Shown here: piece by piece, positions 33,630 through 41,681 of the stretch
Position numbering within the stretch: the stretch's first letter is position 1
Layout: the number at the start of each line of letters is the position of its first letter
Source: Panacagrimonas sp965216845
GTDB lineage: Bacteria > Pseudomonadota > Gammaproteobacteria > Nevskiales > Nevskiaceae
DNA: 64,000 bases
Assembly: GCA_965216845.1 (NCBI GenBank)
Contig: OZ244200.1
Location: 1,116,001 to 1,180,000, forward strand
Direction: 5' to 3'
The notes under the pieces: model-generated
The model's database searches: none
What the model saw: the letters and a program-made list of their open reading frames with translations, nothing else
Told to the model about the DNA's origin: nothing
Made by a program: the position numbers and the translations under genes

Positions 33630-35780
33630 ATGTTTCAAGGCAAGTCATTGAAAGTAGAGGTCAATCCGGACGATCAAATCGCTGTCCTGACGTTTGACCG
33701 TGAAGACGAGAGCATCAACAAGTTCGATCAGCGCACCGTGCAGGAGCTGAGACAGGCGGGTGAAGCGCTGGCCAAGGCGGATCAGATCAAGGGCTTGATC
33801 ATCGGTTCGGCCAAGTCGGTTTTCATCGTTGGCGCCGACATCACCGAGTTCGGTGCGCTGTTTGAGCAGCCGGCCGAGGAAATCGCCGACTGGGCGTTTG
33901 AGGCCAACAAGGCGTTCAACGCCATTGAAGATCTGCCGTTTCCGTCGGTCACCGCGATCAACGGCGTGGCGCTGGGTGGCGGTTTCGAGATGTGTCTGGC
34001 CACCGACTACCGGGTGATGTCCACGCAGGCTCAGGTCGGTTTTCCGGAGGTCAAGCTCGGCATCATCCCCGGCTTTGGCGGCACCGTGCGCGCCAGCCGT
34101 CTGATCGGCTCGGACAACGCCGTGGACTGGATTGCCAAGGGGACGCCGCGCAAGCCGGCCGATGCGCTCAAGGTGCACGCGGTGGACGCGGTGGTGGAAC
34201 CCGACAAGTTACAGGCGGCCGCCCGCGCCATGGTTCTGCAAGCCGCGCAAGGCAAATTCGACTGGAAGGCCCGCCGTGCGCAGAAGACCGGCCCCTTGCA
34301 GTTGGACACGATGGAAGCCGCCATGGCTTTTCAGACCGCCAAGGGCGCGGTCGCTGCGGCGGCCGGCAAACATTACCCGGCGCCCGTCGAAGCGGTGTCC
34401 GTGATTCAAAAAGGTGCAGCGAAAAGCCGCGACGATGCATTGCGCATCGAAGGTCAGGGCTTTGGCAAGCTGGCCAAGACCACCCAGGCTGACGCCCTGG
34501 TCGGCCTGTTCCTGAACGATCAGTTCCTGAAGAAGGTCGCCAAGGGGCACGCCAAGCAAGGCAAGCCGATCAAGCAGGCGGCGGTGCTGGGCGCCGGCAT
34601 CATGGGCGGCGGCATTGCCTATGTGAGCGCCAATCGCGGCACCCCCATCATCATGAAGGACATCGCCGACGCACAGCTGGACCTGGGCATGTCCGAGGCC
34701 AACAAGCTGTTGGCCAAGCAGGTTGAACGCAAGAAAATGAAGCCGGAAAAAGCCGGCAAGGTTCTGGCGAGCATCCGTCCGACGCTGAACTACGCCGACT
34801 TTGACAACGTCGATGTGGTGGTCGAGGCGGTGGTGGAAAACCCCAAGATCAAGCAAAGCGTGCTGTCGGAAGTCGAAGGCCTGGTCAAACCCGGCACCAT
34901 CATCGCCTCCAATACTTCGTCGATCTCCATTGATGAACTGGCTGCTTCGATGAAGGCGCCGGAAAACTTTCTCGGTATGCACTTCTTCAATCCGGTACAC
35001 AAAATGCCGCTGGTGGAAGTGATTTACGGCGAAAAGACCTCGCAGCAAGCCATCTCCACCATCGCCAACTACGCCAGCACCATGGGCAAGACGCCCATCG
35101 TGGTGAAGAATTGTCCCGGCTTTCTGGTCAACCGCATTCTGTTCCCTTACTTCGCCGGCTGGGAGCTGGCGCTCAATGATGGCGCCGACTTTGTCAAGAT
35201 GGACAAGGTGATGGAAGCCTTCGGCTGGCCCATGGGCCCGGCCTACCTGGAGGATGTGGTTGGCATCGACACCTCACATCACGTCGGGGATGTGCTGGCG
35301 GCCGGTTATCCGGATCGCATGGCGCGCACCCGTCGCACCGCCATCGACGTCATGTTCGAGGAGAAACGGTTTGGTCAGAAAAATGGCCTGGGTTTCTATC
35401 GCTACGAAACCGATCCCAAGGGGCGCCCGAAGAAGATCGCCGACCCCGGCACTTATGAGCTGATCAAGCCGCTGCAAGCCAACGGCACGCGTGATTTCTC
35501 AGACGAAGAAATCATCGAGCGCATGATGTTGCCGATGATCATCGAAACCGCGCGTTGCCTGGAGGACGGCATTGTCAAGACTCCAACCGAAGCCGACATG
35601 GGCCTGATTCTGGGTATCGGCTTTCCGCCGTTCCGCGGCGGCGCGCTGAAGTATTGCGACACCCTGGGCATGAAAAACGTGGTGGCGGCCTGCGCCAAGT
35701 ACGCGACGCTGGGCAAGCTGTATGAGCCGACCGAACGCATGAAGCAAATGGCCGAAAACGGCGAAAAGTACTACGCCTGA
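33630..35780 (+). CDS. fadB: fatty-acid oxidation complex alpha subunit (enoyl-CoA hydratase / 3-hydroxyacyl-CoA dehydrogenase)
   Basis: A 716-residue multifunctional enzyme with the length of E. coli FadB. The N-terminal crotonase domain has catalytic Glu120 (GGGFEMCLATDYRV) and Glu140 (GFPEVKLGIIPGFGGT), equivalent to E. coli Glu119 and Glu139. The NAD-binding domain starts at AAVLGAGIMGGGIAY, and the dehydrogenase His lies in MHFFNPVHKMPLVEVI; two C-terminal 3HCDH repeats follow. It hydrates and oxidises enoyl-CoA intermediates in beta-oxidation. The gene is followed 25 bases later by fadA. Confidence 0.92.
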   Translation: MFQGKSLKVEVNPDDQIAVLTFDREDESINKFDQRTVQELRQAGEALAKADQIKGLIIGSAKSVFIVGADITEFGALFEQPAEEIADWAFEANKAFNAIEDLPFPSVTAINGVALGGGFEMCLATDYRVMSTQAQVGFPEVKLGIIPGFGGTVRASRLIGSDNAVDWIAKGTPRKPADALKVHAVDAVVEPDKLQAAARAMVLQAAQGKFDWKARRAQKTGPLQLDTMEAAMAFQTAKGAVAAAAGKHYPAPVEAVSVIQKGAAKSRDDALRIEGQGFGKLAKTTQADALVGLFLNDQFLKKVAKGHAKQGKPIKQAAVLGAGIMGGGIAYVSANRGTPIIMKDIADAQLDLGMSEANKLLAKQVERKKMKPEKAGKVLASIRPTLNYADFDNVDVVVEAVVENPKIKQSVLSEVEGLVKPGTIIASNTSSISIDELAASMKAPENFLGMHFFNPVHKMPLVEVIYGEKTSQQAISTIANYASTMGKTPIVVKNCPGFLVNRILFPYFAGWELALNDGADFVKMDKVMEAFGWPMGPAYLEDVVGIDTSHHVGDVLAAGYPDRMARTRRTAIDVMFEEKRFGQKNGLGFYRYETDPKGRPKKIADPGTYELIKPLQANGTRDFSDEEIIERMMLPMIIETARCLEDGIVKTPTEADMGLILGIGFPPFRGGALKYCDTLGMKNVVAACAKYATLGKLYEPTERMKQMAENGEKYYA

Positions 35781-35805
35781 ACACGCCCCCAATTGGAGAA
35801 TCAAA

Positions 35806-36966
35806 ATGACTGATGCAGTAATCGTAGACGCCGTTCGCACCCCCATGGGTCGCTCCAAGGGCGGCGTGTTCCGCAATGTGCGCGCCGAGGTGCTGTCCGC
35901 CGAGCTGATCAAGGCCACCATGCAGCGCAACGCGGCGCTCAAGGCCGCCGAAGTGGATGACGTGATCTGGGGCTGTGTCCAGCAGACGCTGGAGCAGGGT
36001 TTCAATATCGCACGCAACGCCTTGCTGCTCGGCGGCCTGCCCAATACCGTGCCGGGGCAGACCATCAACCGCCTGTGCGGATCTTCCATGAGCGCCATTC
36101 ACATTGCCGCCGCGCAGATTCAAGCCGGCGATGGCGACGCCTTCCTCTGCGGCGGCGTGGAACACATGGGCCACGTCCCGATGATGTTCGGCGTCGATGG
36201 CTCGCCCGAGCTTTCGCTCAACACCGCGCAGGCCTCGGCGATGATGGGCCTGACCGCGGAAATGCTGACCCAAACCCATCAGCTGGGGCGAGAAGAGCAG
36301 GATCAGTTCGCCCTGGCGTCGCATCAAAAAGCCCACAATGCGTACACCAATGGCGAATACCAGGCGCAGATCGTGCCCGTCGCCGGTCACGATGCCGACG
36401 GCGTTCCGGTGATGGTGGACTACGACGAGGTGGTGCGCCCCGAGGCCAATCTGGACGATCTGGGCAAGCTGCGTCCGGCGTTCAACCCAAAGGGTTCGGT
36501 CACCGCCGGCAACAGCTCGGCAATTTCAGACGGTGCTTCCTGCACGCTGGTGATGAGCGCCGAAAAAGCAAAAGCGCTGGGCCTGAAGCCGATGGCGCGC
36601 ATCGTTGCCACCGCCGCCGCCGGCTGCAATCCCGCCATCATGGGCATCGGCCCGGTGCCGGCGACGCACAAGGCGCTGAAAAAAGCCGGTCTGAGTCTGG
36701 ACAATATCGACTACTTCGAGCTCAACGAAGCCTTCGCCGCCCAGTCCTTGGCGGTGATGAAAGACCTGAAGCTGCTGGAGCGCCAGGACCGTGTCAACAT
36801 CAAGGGCGGCGCCATTGCGCTGGGACACCCCTTGGGCTGTTCCGGCGCGCGCATCACCGGCGCACTGGCGCATGTGTTGAATGAGAAGGACGCGCAGTTC
36901 GGCGTCGCCACCATGTGCATCGGCATGGGGCAGGGCGTGGCCACGGTGCTGGAGCGGATGCACTAA
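35806..36966 (+). CDS. fadA: acetyl-CoA C-acyltransferase (3-ketoacyl-CoA thiolase)
   Basis: A 386-residue thiolase, close to the 387 residues of E. coli FadA. The nucleophilic Cys91 lies in NRLCGSSMSAIH; the catalytic His is in GGAIALGHPLGCSGAR and the second Cys in TMCIGMGQGVA. It cleaves 3-ketoacyl-CoA to acetyl-CoA in beta-oxidation and forms the beta subunit of the FadBA complex. GGAGA lies before the start. A strong bidirectional terminator follows. Confidence 0.94.
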   Translation: MTDAVIVDAVRTPMGRSKGGVFRNVRAEVLSAELIKATMQRNAALKAAEVDDVIWGCVQQTLEQGFNIARNALLLGGLPNTVPGQTINRLCGSSMSAIHIAAAQIQAGDGDAFLCGGVEHMGHVPMMFGVDGSPELSLNTAQASAMMGLTAEMLTQTHQLGREEQDQFALASHQKAHNAYTNGEYQAQIVPVAGHDADGVPVMVDYDEVVRPEANLDDLGKLRPAFNPKGSVTAGNSSAISDGASCTLVMSAEKAKALGLKPMARIVATAAAGCNPAIMGIGPVPATHKALKKAGLSLDNIDYFELNEAFAAQSLAVMKDLKLLERQDRVNIKGGAIALGHPLGCSGARITGALAHVLNEKDAQFGVATMCIGMGQGVATVLERMH

Positions 36967-36982
36967 TTCAAAGCCGTTGTAA

Positions 36983-37014
36983 CAAAAAAAGGAGCCGAGA
37001 GGCTCCTTTTTTTG
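36983..37014 (+). terminator. terminator after fadBA
   Basis: A stem AGGAGCC/GGCTCCT with a GAGA tetraloop is flanked by seven A on the left and seven T on the right. It should terminate fadBA and can act in both directions. Confidence 0.9.
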
Positions 37015-37322
37015 TTACCTGCGAACACCAGCTTGCAAACGAACCCGATTCGACTTTGTGCTTGGCCCGGCGCCACGCGGGCGCGCGATGATCATGAAAG
37101 CGTCATTGCCGACGCAGTGAATCAATTTTCGCGTCATCCGTATCCGCCGCCGTTTGATCCGCAGGCCAGGAGACTGCCGCGTCGTTCTGCGGCGCGCAGT
37201 GACAAGAAAACAGTTCCGTCACTGCGAACCGAGTGAAGCAATCTCCGGGTGGTCGGAGGTCTGTTGTCGCTTTGCTTCTGGCGAGGGCGATGAAACAAGG
37301 TGGTTGCAAGGCACTTCGAGTA
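37015..37322. other. noncoding region with dispersed-repeat-like palindrome
   Basis: About 300 bases between the fadA and ompA-type gene terminators hold no credible gene. The middle contains an imperfect inverted repeat (see the repeat entry). Neither flanking gene needs a promoter here, so the stretch is unexplained by local gene expression. Confidence 0.5.
37169..37246. repeat. imperfect palindromic repeat (REP/MITE-like)
   Basis: The left arm (37169-37203) begins GGAGACTGCCGCG and ends CGCAGTGAC; the right arm (37218-37246) reads GTCACTGCGAACCGAGTGAA and continues to AATCTCC. Read on the other strand, the right arm begins GGAGATTGCTTC and ends CGCAGTGAC, so the arms are related in inverted orientation with divergent centres. 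The phrase resembles the GTCATTGCGAGC...GAAGCAATCTC dispersed elements found in many proteobacteria. Confidence 0.55.
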
Positions 37323-37352
37323 ACAAAAAAGGCCCGGCAATGCCGGGCCTTT
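37323..37352 (-). terminator. terminator of the first OmpA/TSP3 gene
   Basis: On the minus strand, AGGCCCGGC / GCCGGGCCT forms a 9-bp stem with a 3-base loop, followed by TTTTT. It lies about 20 bases after the OmpA-family stop codon. Confidence 0.88.
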
Positions 37353-37371
37353 GAATGACGCTTGGTTTGAC

Positions 37372-38880
37372 TTAGTTCTTGCCGAGTACGCGGAACTCAA
37401 CGCGGCGGTTTTCTTCACGACCCGCCTCGGTCTCGTTGGTTTCGATCGGCTGTGATTCGCCATAACCCACCGGCCGCATGCGGTCACCGGTGATGCCGCG
37501 ACCCATCAGGTAGCGTTTCACCGAGTTGGAACGGCGTTCCGACAGACCCAGGTTGTAGGCATCGGTACCGATCCAGTCGGTGTGACCGGAGACCTCGACC
37601 ACCAGATCCGGGTAGAACGCCAGGGTGTCCGCGACGTCGTTGAGGATTAGCTCAGACGGCTTGGTCAGACGATCCGAGTCGAACTCGAACTTCACGCCAC
37701 GCAGGATGAAGGTCTTGTCGATGGCGCAACCATTGGCGTCCACCGCCTCGCCCGGACGCGGCTTGCGGCAATCGCCTTCCAGCGCGCAACCGTTGGGCAG
37801 AACCTTCAGGCCCGGCGGGGTGTTGGGGCATTCATCCAGATAATCCGGAATGCCGTCGCCGTCCGAATCCAGCGGGCAGCCATCGGGGCCAACCGCGATG
37901 CCCGGCGGAGAGTCGGGGCACTTGTCGAGGTGATCCGGGATGCCATCGCCATCGCTGTCGGTCAGCGGGCAACCGCGCTCATCCACTGCCTGACCGCGCG
38001 GGGTTCCGGGGCATTGATCCAGATAATCGGGAACGCCGTCGCCGTCGGAATCCAGCGGGCAGCCACGCGCATCCACCTTCACGCCTTGCGGAGTGCCGGG
38101 GCATTGATCCAGATGATCGGGGACGCCGTCACCGTCGGAATCCAGTGGGCAGCCGCGCGAATCAACCGGGGTTCCCGGCGGGGTGTTCGGGCACTGATCC
38201 AGATAATCCGGCACGCCGTCCTGATCCAGATCGACCGGGCAGCCGTCGGAATAAACCTGCACGCCCTTGGGGGTGTCGGGGCATTTGTCGAGTGCGTTGG
38301 GAACGCCGTCGCCATCGTCGTCACCCGGCGGTTCGCCGAGCAGGAAGCGCAGGCCGACACCGCCGGTCCACACGTAGAAGGTGTCGTCCTGAATCGCACC
38401 TTCCTGGTCGACGTAGTCGTTGTTGTAGCGTGCTTCCACGCGCAATTCGACGCTCTTTGACAGGTTGATGAACAGGCCGCCACCGCCACCCAGCGTCGCG
38501 CCACTGATGCTTTCGCCGAGGAAGTCGATCGCGTGACCGGCACCATGCACCAGCAGGAACGGACGCACGGTCCAGTCTTCCGGCCCCAGCTCGGTAAACA
38601 GATTGACGCCGAAGGTGCCACGCTCATAGGTGTTCTGATCGGTGTTGAGCGCCGCCACGTCCAGCTCGCTGTAGCCCAGCTCGAGCTCGAAGCCGAAGTG
38701 CTCAGCGAAACGCCGACCCACGGAAATTTGCCCCAATGGGCCCGAATCTGCGTTTTCCTCGTCGGAAAACACCCCGCCGATCAACGGCGAGATATACCAG
38801 CGACCGTCGTAATCCTGCGCGGATCCGACCGTTGCTGTTGCCAGCAACGCAATCGCCGTGAGCCACTTGAAAACCTTCAT
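37372..38880 (-). CDS. OmpA-family outer-membrane protein with thrombospondin type 3 repeats (copy 1)
   Basis: A 502-residue protein with a signal peptide (MKVFKWLTAIALLATATVGSA), an N-terminal eight-strand beta-barrel-like domain (about 25-190), six calcium-binding thrombospondin type 3 repeats of about 30 residues (DxDxDGxPDxLDxCPxTP; about 190-370), and a C-terminal OmpA/Pal peptidoglycan-binding domain (YNLGLSERRSNSVKRYL). It should link outer membrane to peptidoglycan through a Ca-stabilised stalk. The ATG at 38880 with GGGGAG about 10 bases upstream is preferred over one at 38889. The same architecture, repeat count included, is found at 41682-43445. Confidence 0.9.
   Translation of the reverse strand: MKVFKWLTAIALLATATVGSAQDYDGRWYISPLIGGVFSDEENADSGPLGQISVGRRFAEHFGFELELGYSELDVAALNTDQNTYERGTFGVNLFTELGPEDWTVRPFLLVHGAGHAIDFLGESISGATLGGGGGLFINLSKSVELRVEARYNNDYVDQEGAIQDDTFYVWTGGVGLRFLLGEPPGDDDGDGVPNALDKCPDTPKGVQVYSDGCPVDLDQDGVPDYLDQCPNTPPGTPVDSRGCPLDSDGDGVPDHLDQCPGTPQGVKVDARGCPLDSDGDGVPDYLDQCPGTPRGQAVDERGCPLTDSDGDGIPDHLDKCPDSPPGIAVGPDGCPLDSDGDGIPDYLDECPNTPPGLKVLPNGCALEGDCRKPRPGEAVDANGCAIDKTFILRGVKFEFDSDRLTKPSELILNDVADTLAFYPDLVVEVSGHTDWIGTDAYNLGLSERRSNSVKRYLMGRGITGDRMRPVGYGESQPIETNETEAGREENRRVEFRVLGKN
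37785..38325 (-). repeat. six tandem TSP3-encoding units (copy 1)
   Basis: Six units of about 90 bases encode 30-residue thrombospondin type 3 repeats; the recurrent DNA phrase GATCCAGATAATCCGG or similar marks each unit on the plus strand. The repeats are coding and under protein-level constraint. Confidence 0.8.
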
Positions 38881-39107
38881 GCCGATCATCTCCCCAAACG
38901 TAAGTACTGGAATTTGCCCCCCGGATTGCTGCTGATCCCCCCGGCGAGCGAGCTTTGAAACTTGAAGCTGGTCCAATCCGACAGTTGATTCAGTTTGCGA
39001 ACCGGCCCATGGAATAGATTATGATTCGCCTTGGACGTGTCGTAAACTCCAATTTAGCAATTTTGTGCGATTTAATGTCGTCGGGACCGGACAAGGAGAC
39101 ACTGGTT

Positions 39108-40712
39108 ATGAAGCAGATGAGATGGTTGGGGGTAGCGCTGTTTGCATGGGCGCTTGCCGGTTGTGGCGGCGGTGGCGGAGCGAACAGTCCCACCTTTGAA
39201 ACGCAACTGCTGGGGGTAGAGGTCACTCCGCCCAGTGCAACGGTCGCCGTTGGACAGACGGTGACGTTTTCGGCGGTGGGAACCTTTACCACGCCAGAAG
39301 GCGGCACGACCACGCGCGTGATTCCGACTGACAGCGTGGCGCAATGGAGTTCTTCGAACACCGATATCGCGATTGTCGGGCCCGATGGCGTGGCCAGTGG
39401 TCGCGCTCAGGGTGCGACCACGATCACCGTGACGGTGAACAGCGACAGTGGCCCGCAAACCAATAGCGCTTCGCTGGTTGTGAACAATCCCGAGCTGATT
39501 GATGTGGTGATCGACGCCGATGCCAGCACCACCGTGGTGGAGTCTGGTCCCATCTCCGTTCCGCAGAACGGCGTGCGCCGCTTCCGTGCCCTGGGTATCT
39601 TCGAGGACAGCGTGACGCCGCGTGAGCTGGGCAATCGCGCAATCAGCTGGTCCATCACGCCGGACAACGTGCTGTCCGCCAACAACTTCAATGGCCCCAC
39701 CTTCAGTGTGACGGCCGTGGGCGCGCCGCAGTCCTCCGCGGACGTTCGGGTGACGGCGACCGCCAACGACGGCGGCACCGTCAACAGCAGCCCGCTGACG
39801 GTCAACGTGGACGAAAGCACACTGCGCGGTCTGGTACGGATCGAGCAGGTTGCCCCCACCGATCCGCCCAACACCATCGCGGTGGATGCCTTCACGGAAT
39901 ATCGCGCCGTGGGCGAGTTCGGCAACCCGCAAGGTGGATCCGTCGAGGAAATCACCTTGGGTGACGAGCTGGTCAACTGGAACAGCAGCAATATTGCTGT
40001 TGCGACCGTCAACGCCGGCGGCTTCGTTGAGGGCCAGAGTGTTGGTACGACCACCATCACAGCGTCTTTGAAGGACACGGCCGGCGTCAACGGCGCAACC
40101 TCAGCCTCGGAAGGGCTGTCGGTCACCGATGCCATCTGCACTTCGCCGCTGTCCAACGTCAACAATGCGGCGGTCACGGTAAGTGATGAGCGCAACGGCT
40201 TGTGCGTGCTGTGTAGCACCGTCGATATCCTTCGGCCCCAACCGCTTCCGTTGGAGAACATCGTTGATGCCAACCCGCTGAACTTTGCCGAGATGATCGT
40301 GCCGGTCGGTCTGCTGGGTGGCTCGCTGTCGATCATCGTCAACGCCGGTGAAGTGGTTACGCCCAGCGGTGTGGCGGGCGACGACGTCGGCTTCGTCATT
40401 GCGCAGCCGTACGGGCGGTTGCTGGACTTGTCCTTGCTGCAGAACATCACCGTCTCCACGCTGCTCAATGGCGCGGAAGTGGAGTCCGGTTTGGGGGATC
40501 AAGGCGGGTTGCGTGTCTCCTTGCTGGGGGCCCCGGTACTGGAAAATCTGCTGGCCAACGGCGGAAGCCAGGAAGCCAACCTGAGTCTGGCCAGCTTCCG
40601 TGCGACGCAGCCCTTCAATGCGCTCAAGATCACGTTGAATTCCGGCGTGCTGACTGCACTTGAACGCATCGCCGTATTCCGCGCCTGCGCAGCCGCAGAC
40701 CTGTCGCGCTGA
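39108..40712 (+). CDS. Ig-like-domain lipoprotein
   Basis: A 534-residue protein with a lipoprotein signal (WALAGCGGGGG) and several bacterial Ig-like domains of the BIG2 type: phrases such as VEVTPPSATVAVGQTVTFSA, VAQWSSSNTDIAIV and VNWNSSNIAVATV recur at about 100-residue spacing. It is probably attached to the outer membrane and involved in surface structure or adhesion; no enzymatic motif is seen. The ATG at 39108 has AAGGAG 9 bases upstream. It is divergent from the first OmpA/TSP3 gene and ends at a strong terminator. A similar lipoprotein lies at 62306-63646. Confidence 0.82.
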   Translation: MKQMRWLGVALFAWALAGCGGGGGANSPTFETQLLGVEVTPPSATVAVGQTVTFSAVGTFTTPEGGTTTRVIPTDSVAQWSSSNTDIAIVGPDGVASGRAQGATTITVTVNSDSGPQTNSASLVVNNPELIDVVIDADASTTVVESGPISVPQNGVRRFRALGIFEDSVTPRELGNRAISWSITPDNVLSANNFNGPTFSVTAVGAPQSSADVRVTATANDGGTVNSSPLTVNVDESTLRGLVRIEQVAPTDPPNTIAVDAFTEYRAVGEFGNPQGGSVEEITLGDELVNWNSSNIAVATVNAGGFVEGQSVGTTTITASLKDTAGVNGATSASEGLSVTDAICTSPLSNVNNAAVTVSDERNGLCVLCSTVDILRPQPLPLENIVDANPLNFAEMIVPVGLLGGSLSIIVNAGEVVTPSGVAGDDVGFVIAQPYGRLLDLSLLQNITVSTLLNGAEVESGLGDQGGLRVSLLGAPVLENLLANGGSQEANLSLASFRATQPFNALKITLNSGVLTALERIAVFRACAAADLSR

Positions 40713-40735
40713 ACCGGGCGGCACGGCTGTAATCA

Positions 40736-40763
40736 AAAGCCCCGCTTCGGCGGGGCTTTTTTT
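40736..40763 (+). terminator. terminator of the Ig-like lipoprotein gene
   Basis: An 8-bp stem AGCCCCGC/GCGGGGCT with a TTCG tetraloop is followed by six T. It lies 25 bases after the stop codon. Confidence 0.92.
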
Positions 40764-41329
40764 GCTCTGCCCGAGGCGCGCGCAACTACAGCCGAGCGTG
40801 CCGCCGACGGTTGCTCACGACGAACCGACCCAGGCGCAATCGGGTAAGGGCGACCGCGCGTCGAGCCAACTGCCAAGTCATGGCTGGGAAGCGGGTCCAA
40901 GGCACCGCCGAGCGGGTCATGAGCCACGAAGCGCTTGTGGGTTGGGTGAGGCGGCACGGGTTCGGCGTTTGTGCCGCCAGGGTCTGGGTCATTGTCGCTG
41001 GGAGCGCTGATCTTGGGGGCGGACCAACGCTTTGTGAGGAACCGAAAGTCGGCAGAGGCCGTAGCCGCCACTGATGGCACAACAGCCGCAGCAACCCTGA
41101 AGCCTGACGCGTGTTTCGGCACGCCGGGTTTGCCCCGTCTGCCATGAACCGCCATGTCTCGCACCGCTCGGTGCTGATCCACATACCGGGTTGGAGCGGC
41201 GCTGCGGCAAGCTGATCACCGCTGTCCCCGTGTTCAGGGCTGCGCGCGAATATGCGGGTGCCTTGCCCTTCGGGGGGCATGGATGCGATCTGTGGCCGGC
41301 TTTGTTGCGGGTCGCCGCTTCCGGGCGAC
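40764..41329. other. unexplained noncoding stretch
   Basis: This region between a terminator and a small membrane protein gene contains overlapping open frames on both strands, but they are Arg/Pro/Ser-rich, lack ribosome sites and match no family I know. It may be a decayed gene, a dispersed genomic element or a noncoding RNA; I cannot tell which. Confidence 0.4.
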
Positions 41330-41566
41330 TCAGCGCAGCAGTGACAGAATCAGCAAGGGAACCGCGATCAGGCATCCAAGCGCGACCACGCTCATCATGC
41401 CGCCGAAGATCAGACTCGAGAACGTGGTCCAGGGTTCGCCGCCGATCAGGTCGTGCATCAGGACGATGAGACAGCTGATCAGAAAGCTCACTGCCAGCCA
41501 CTGGCGCCCGGCCCAAGGTTGGCGGCGCTGGCGTTTGCCTGCCTGTGAGTTGCCCGTGCTGGCCAT
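41330..41566 (-). CDS. small two-helix membrane protein of unknown function
   Basis: A 78-residue protein with a basic hydrophilic N-terminus (GKRQRRQPWAGRQW) and two predicted transmembrane helices: about residues 25-40 (LAVSFLISCLIVLMHDLI) and 55-77 (GGMMSVVALGCLIAVPLLIL). No family is recognised. The ATG at 41566 is preceded by a weak GGGA. It ends in the unexplained region and its 5' side abuts the terminator of the second OmpA/TSP3 gene. Coding status rests on the amphipathic design only. Confidence 0.5.
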   Translation of the reverse strand: MASTGNSQAGKRQRRQPWAGRQWLAVSFLISCLIVLMHDLIGGEPWTTFSSLIFGGMMSVVALGCLIAVPLLILSLLR

Positions 41567-41626
41567 GTCTGGTTCCCGGCTGTCTTGCGGCCTGGGGTGC
41601 ATTATGGGGCTGCGCTGACACCAACG

Positions 41627-41653
41627 CAAAAAAAAGCCCGGCATCGCCGGGCT
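41627..41653 (-). terminator. terminator of the second OmpA/TSP3 gene
   Basis: On the minus strand an 8-bp stem AGCCCGGC/GCCGGGCT with a 3-base loop is followed by eight or more T. It lies 29 bases after the stop codon. Confidence 0.9.
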
Positions 41654-41681
41654 TGTGAATCAACCGCGCTTTGGCGCGTTG

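Noticed and set aside
37785..38325. 90-base periodicity that could suggest a CRISPR or other array
   Set aside because: The units encode thrombospondin type 3 repeats in frame and vary at third positions; there are no unique spacers.
40786..41280. 165-codon minus-strand frame after the Ig-like lipoprotein
   Set aside because: No ribosome site, no recognisable motif, low-complexity Arg/Pro/Ser content, and competing frames overlap it on both strands.
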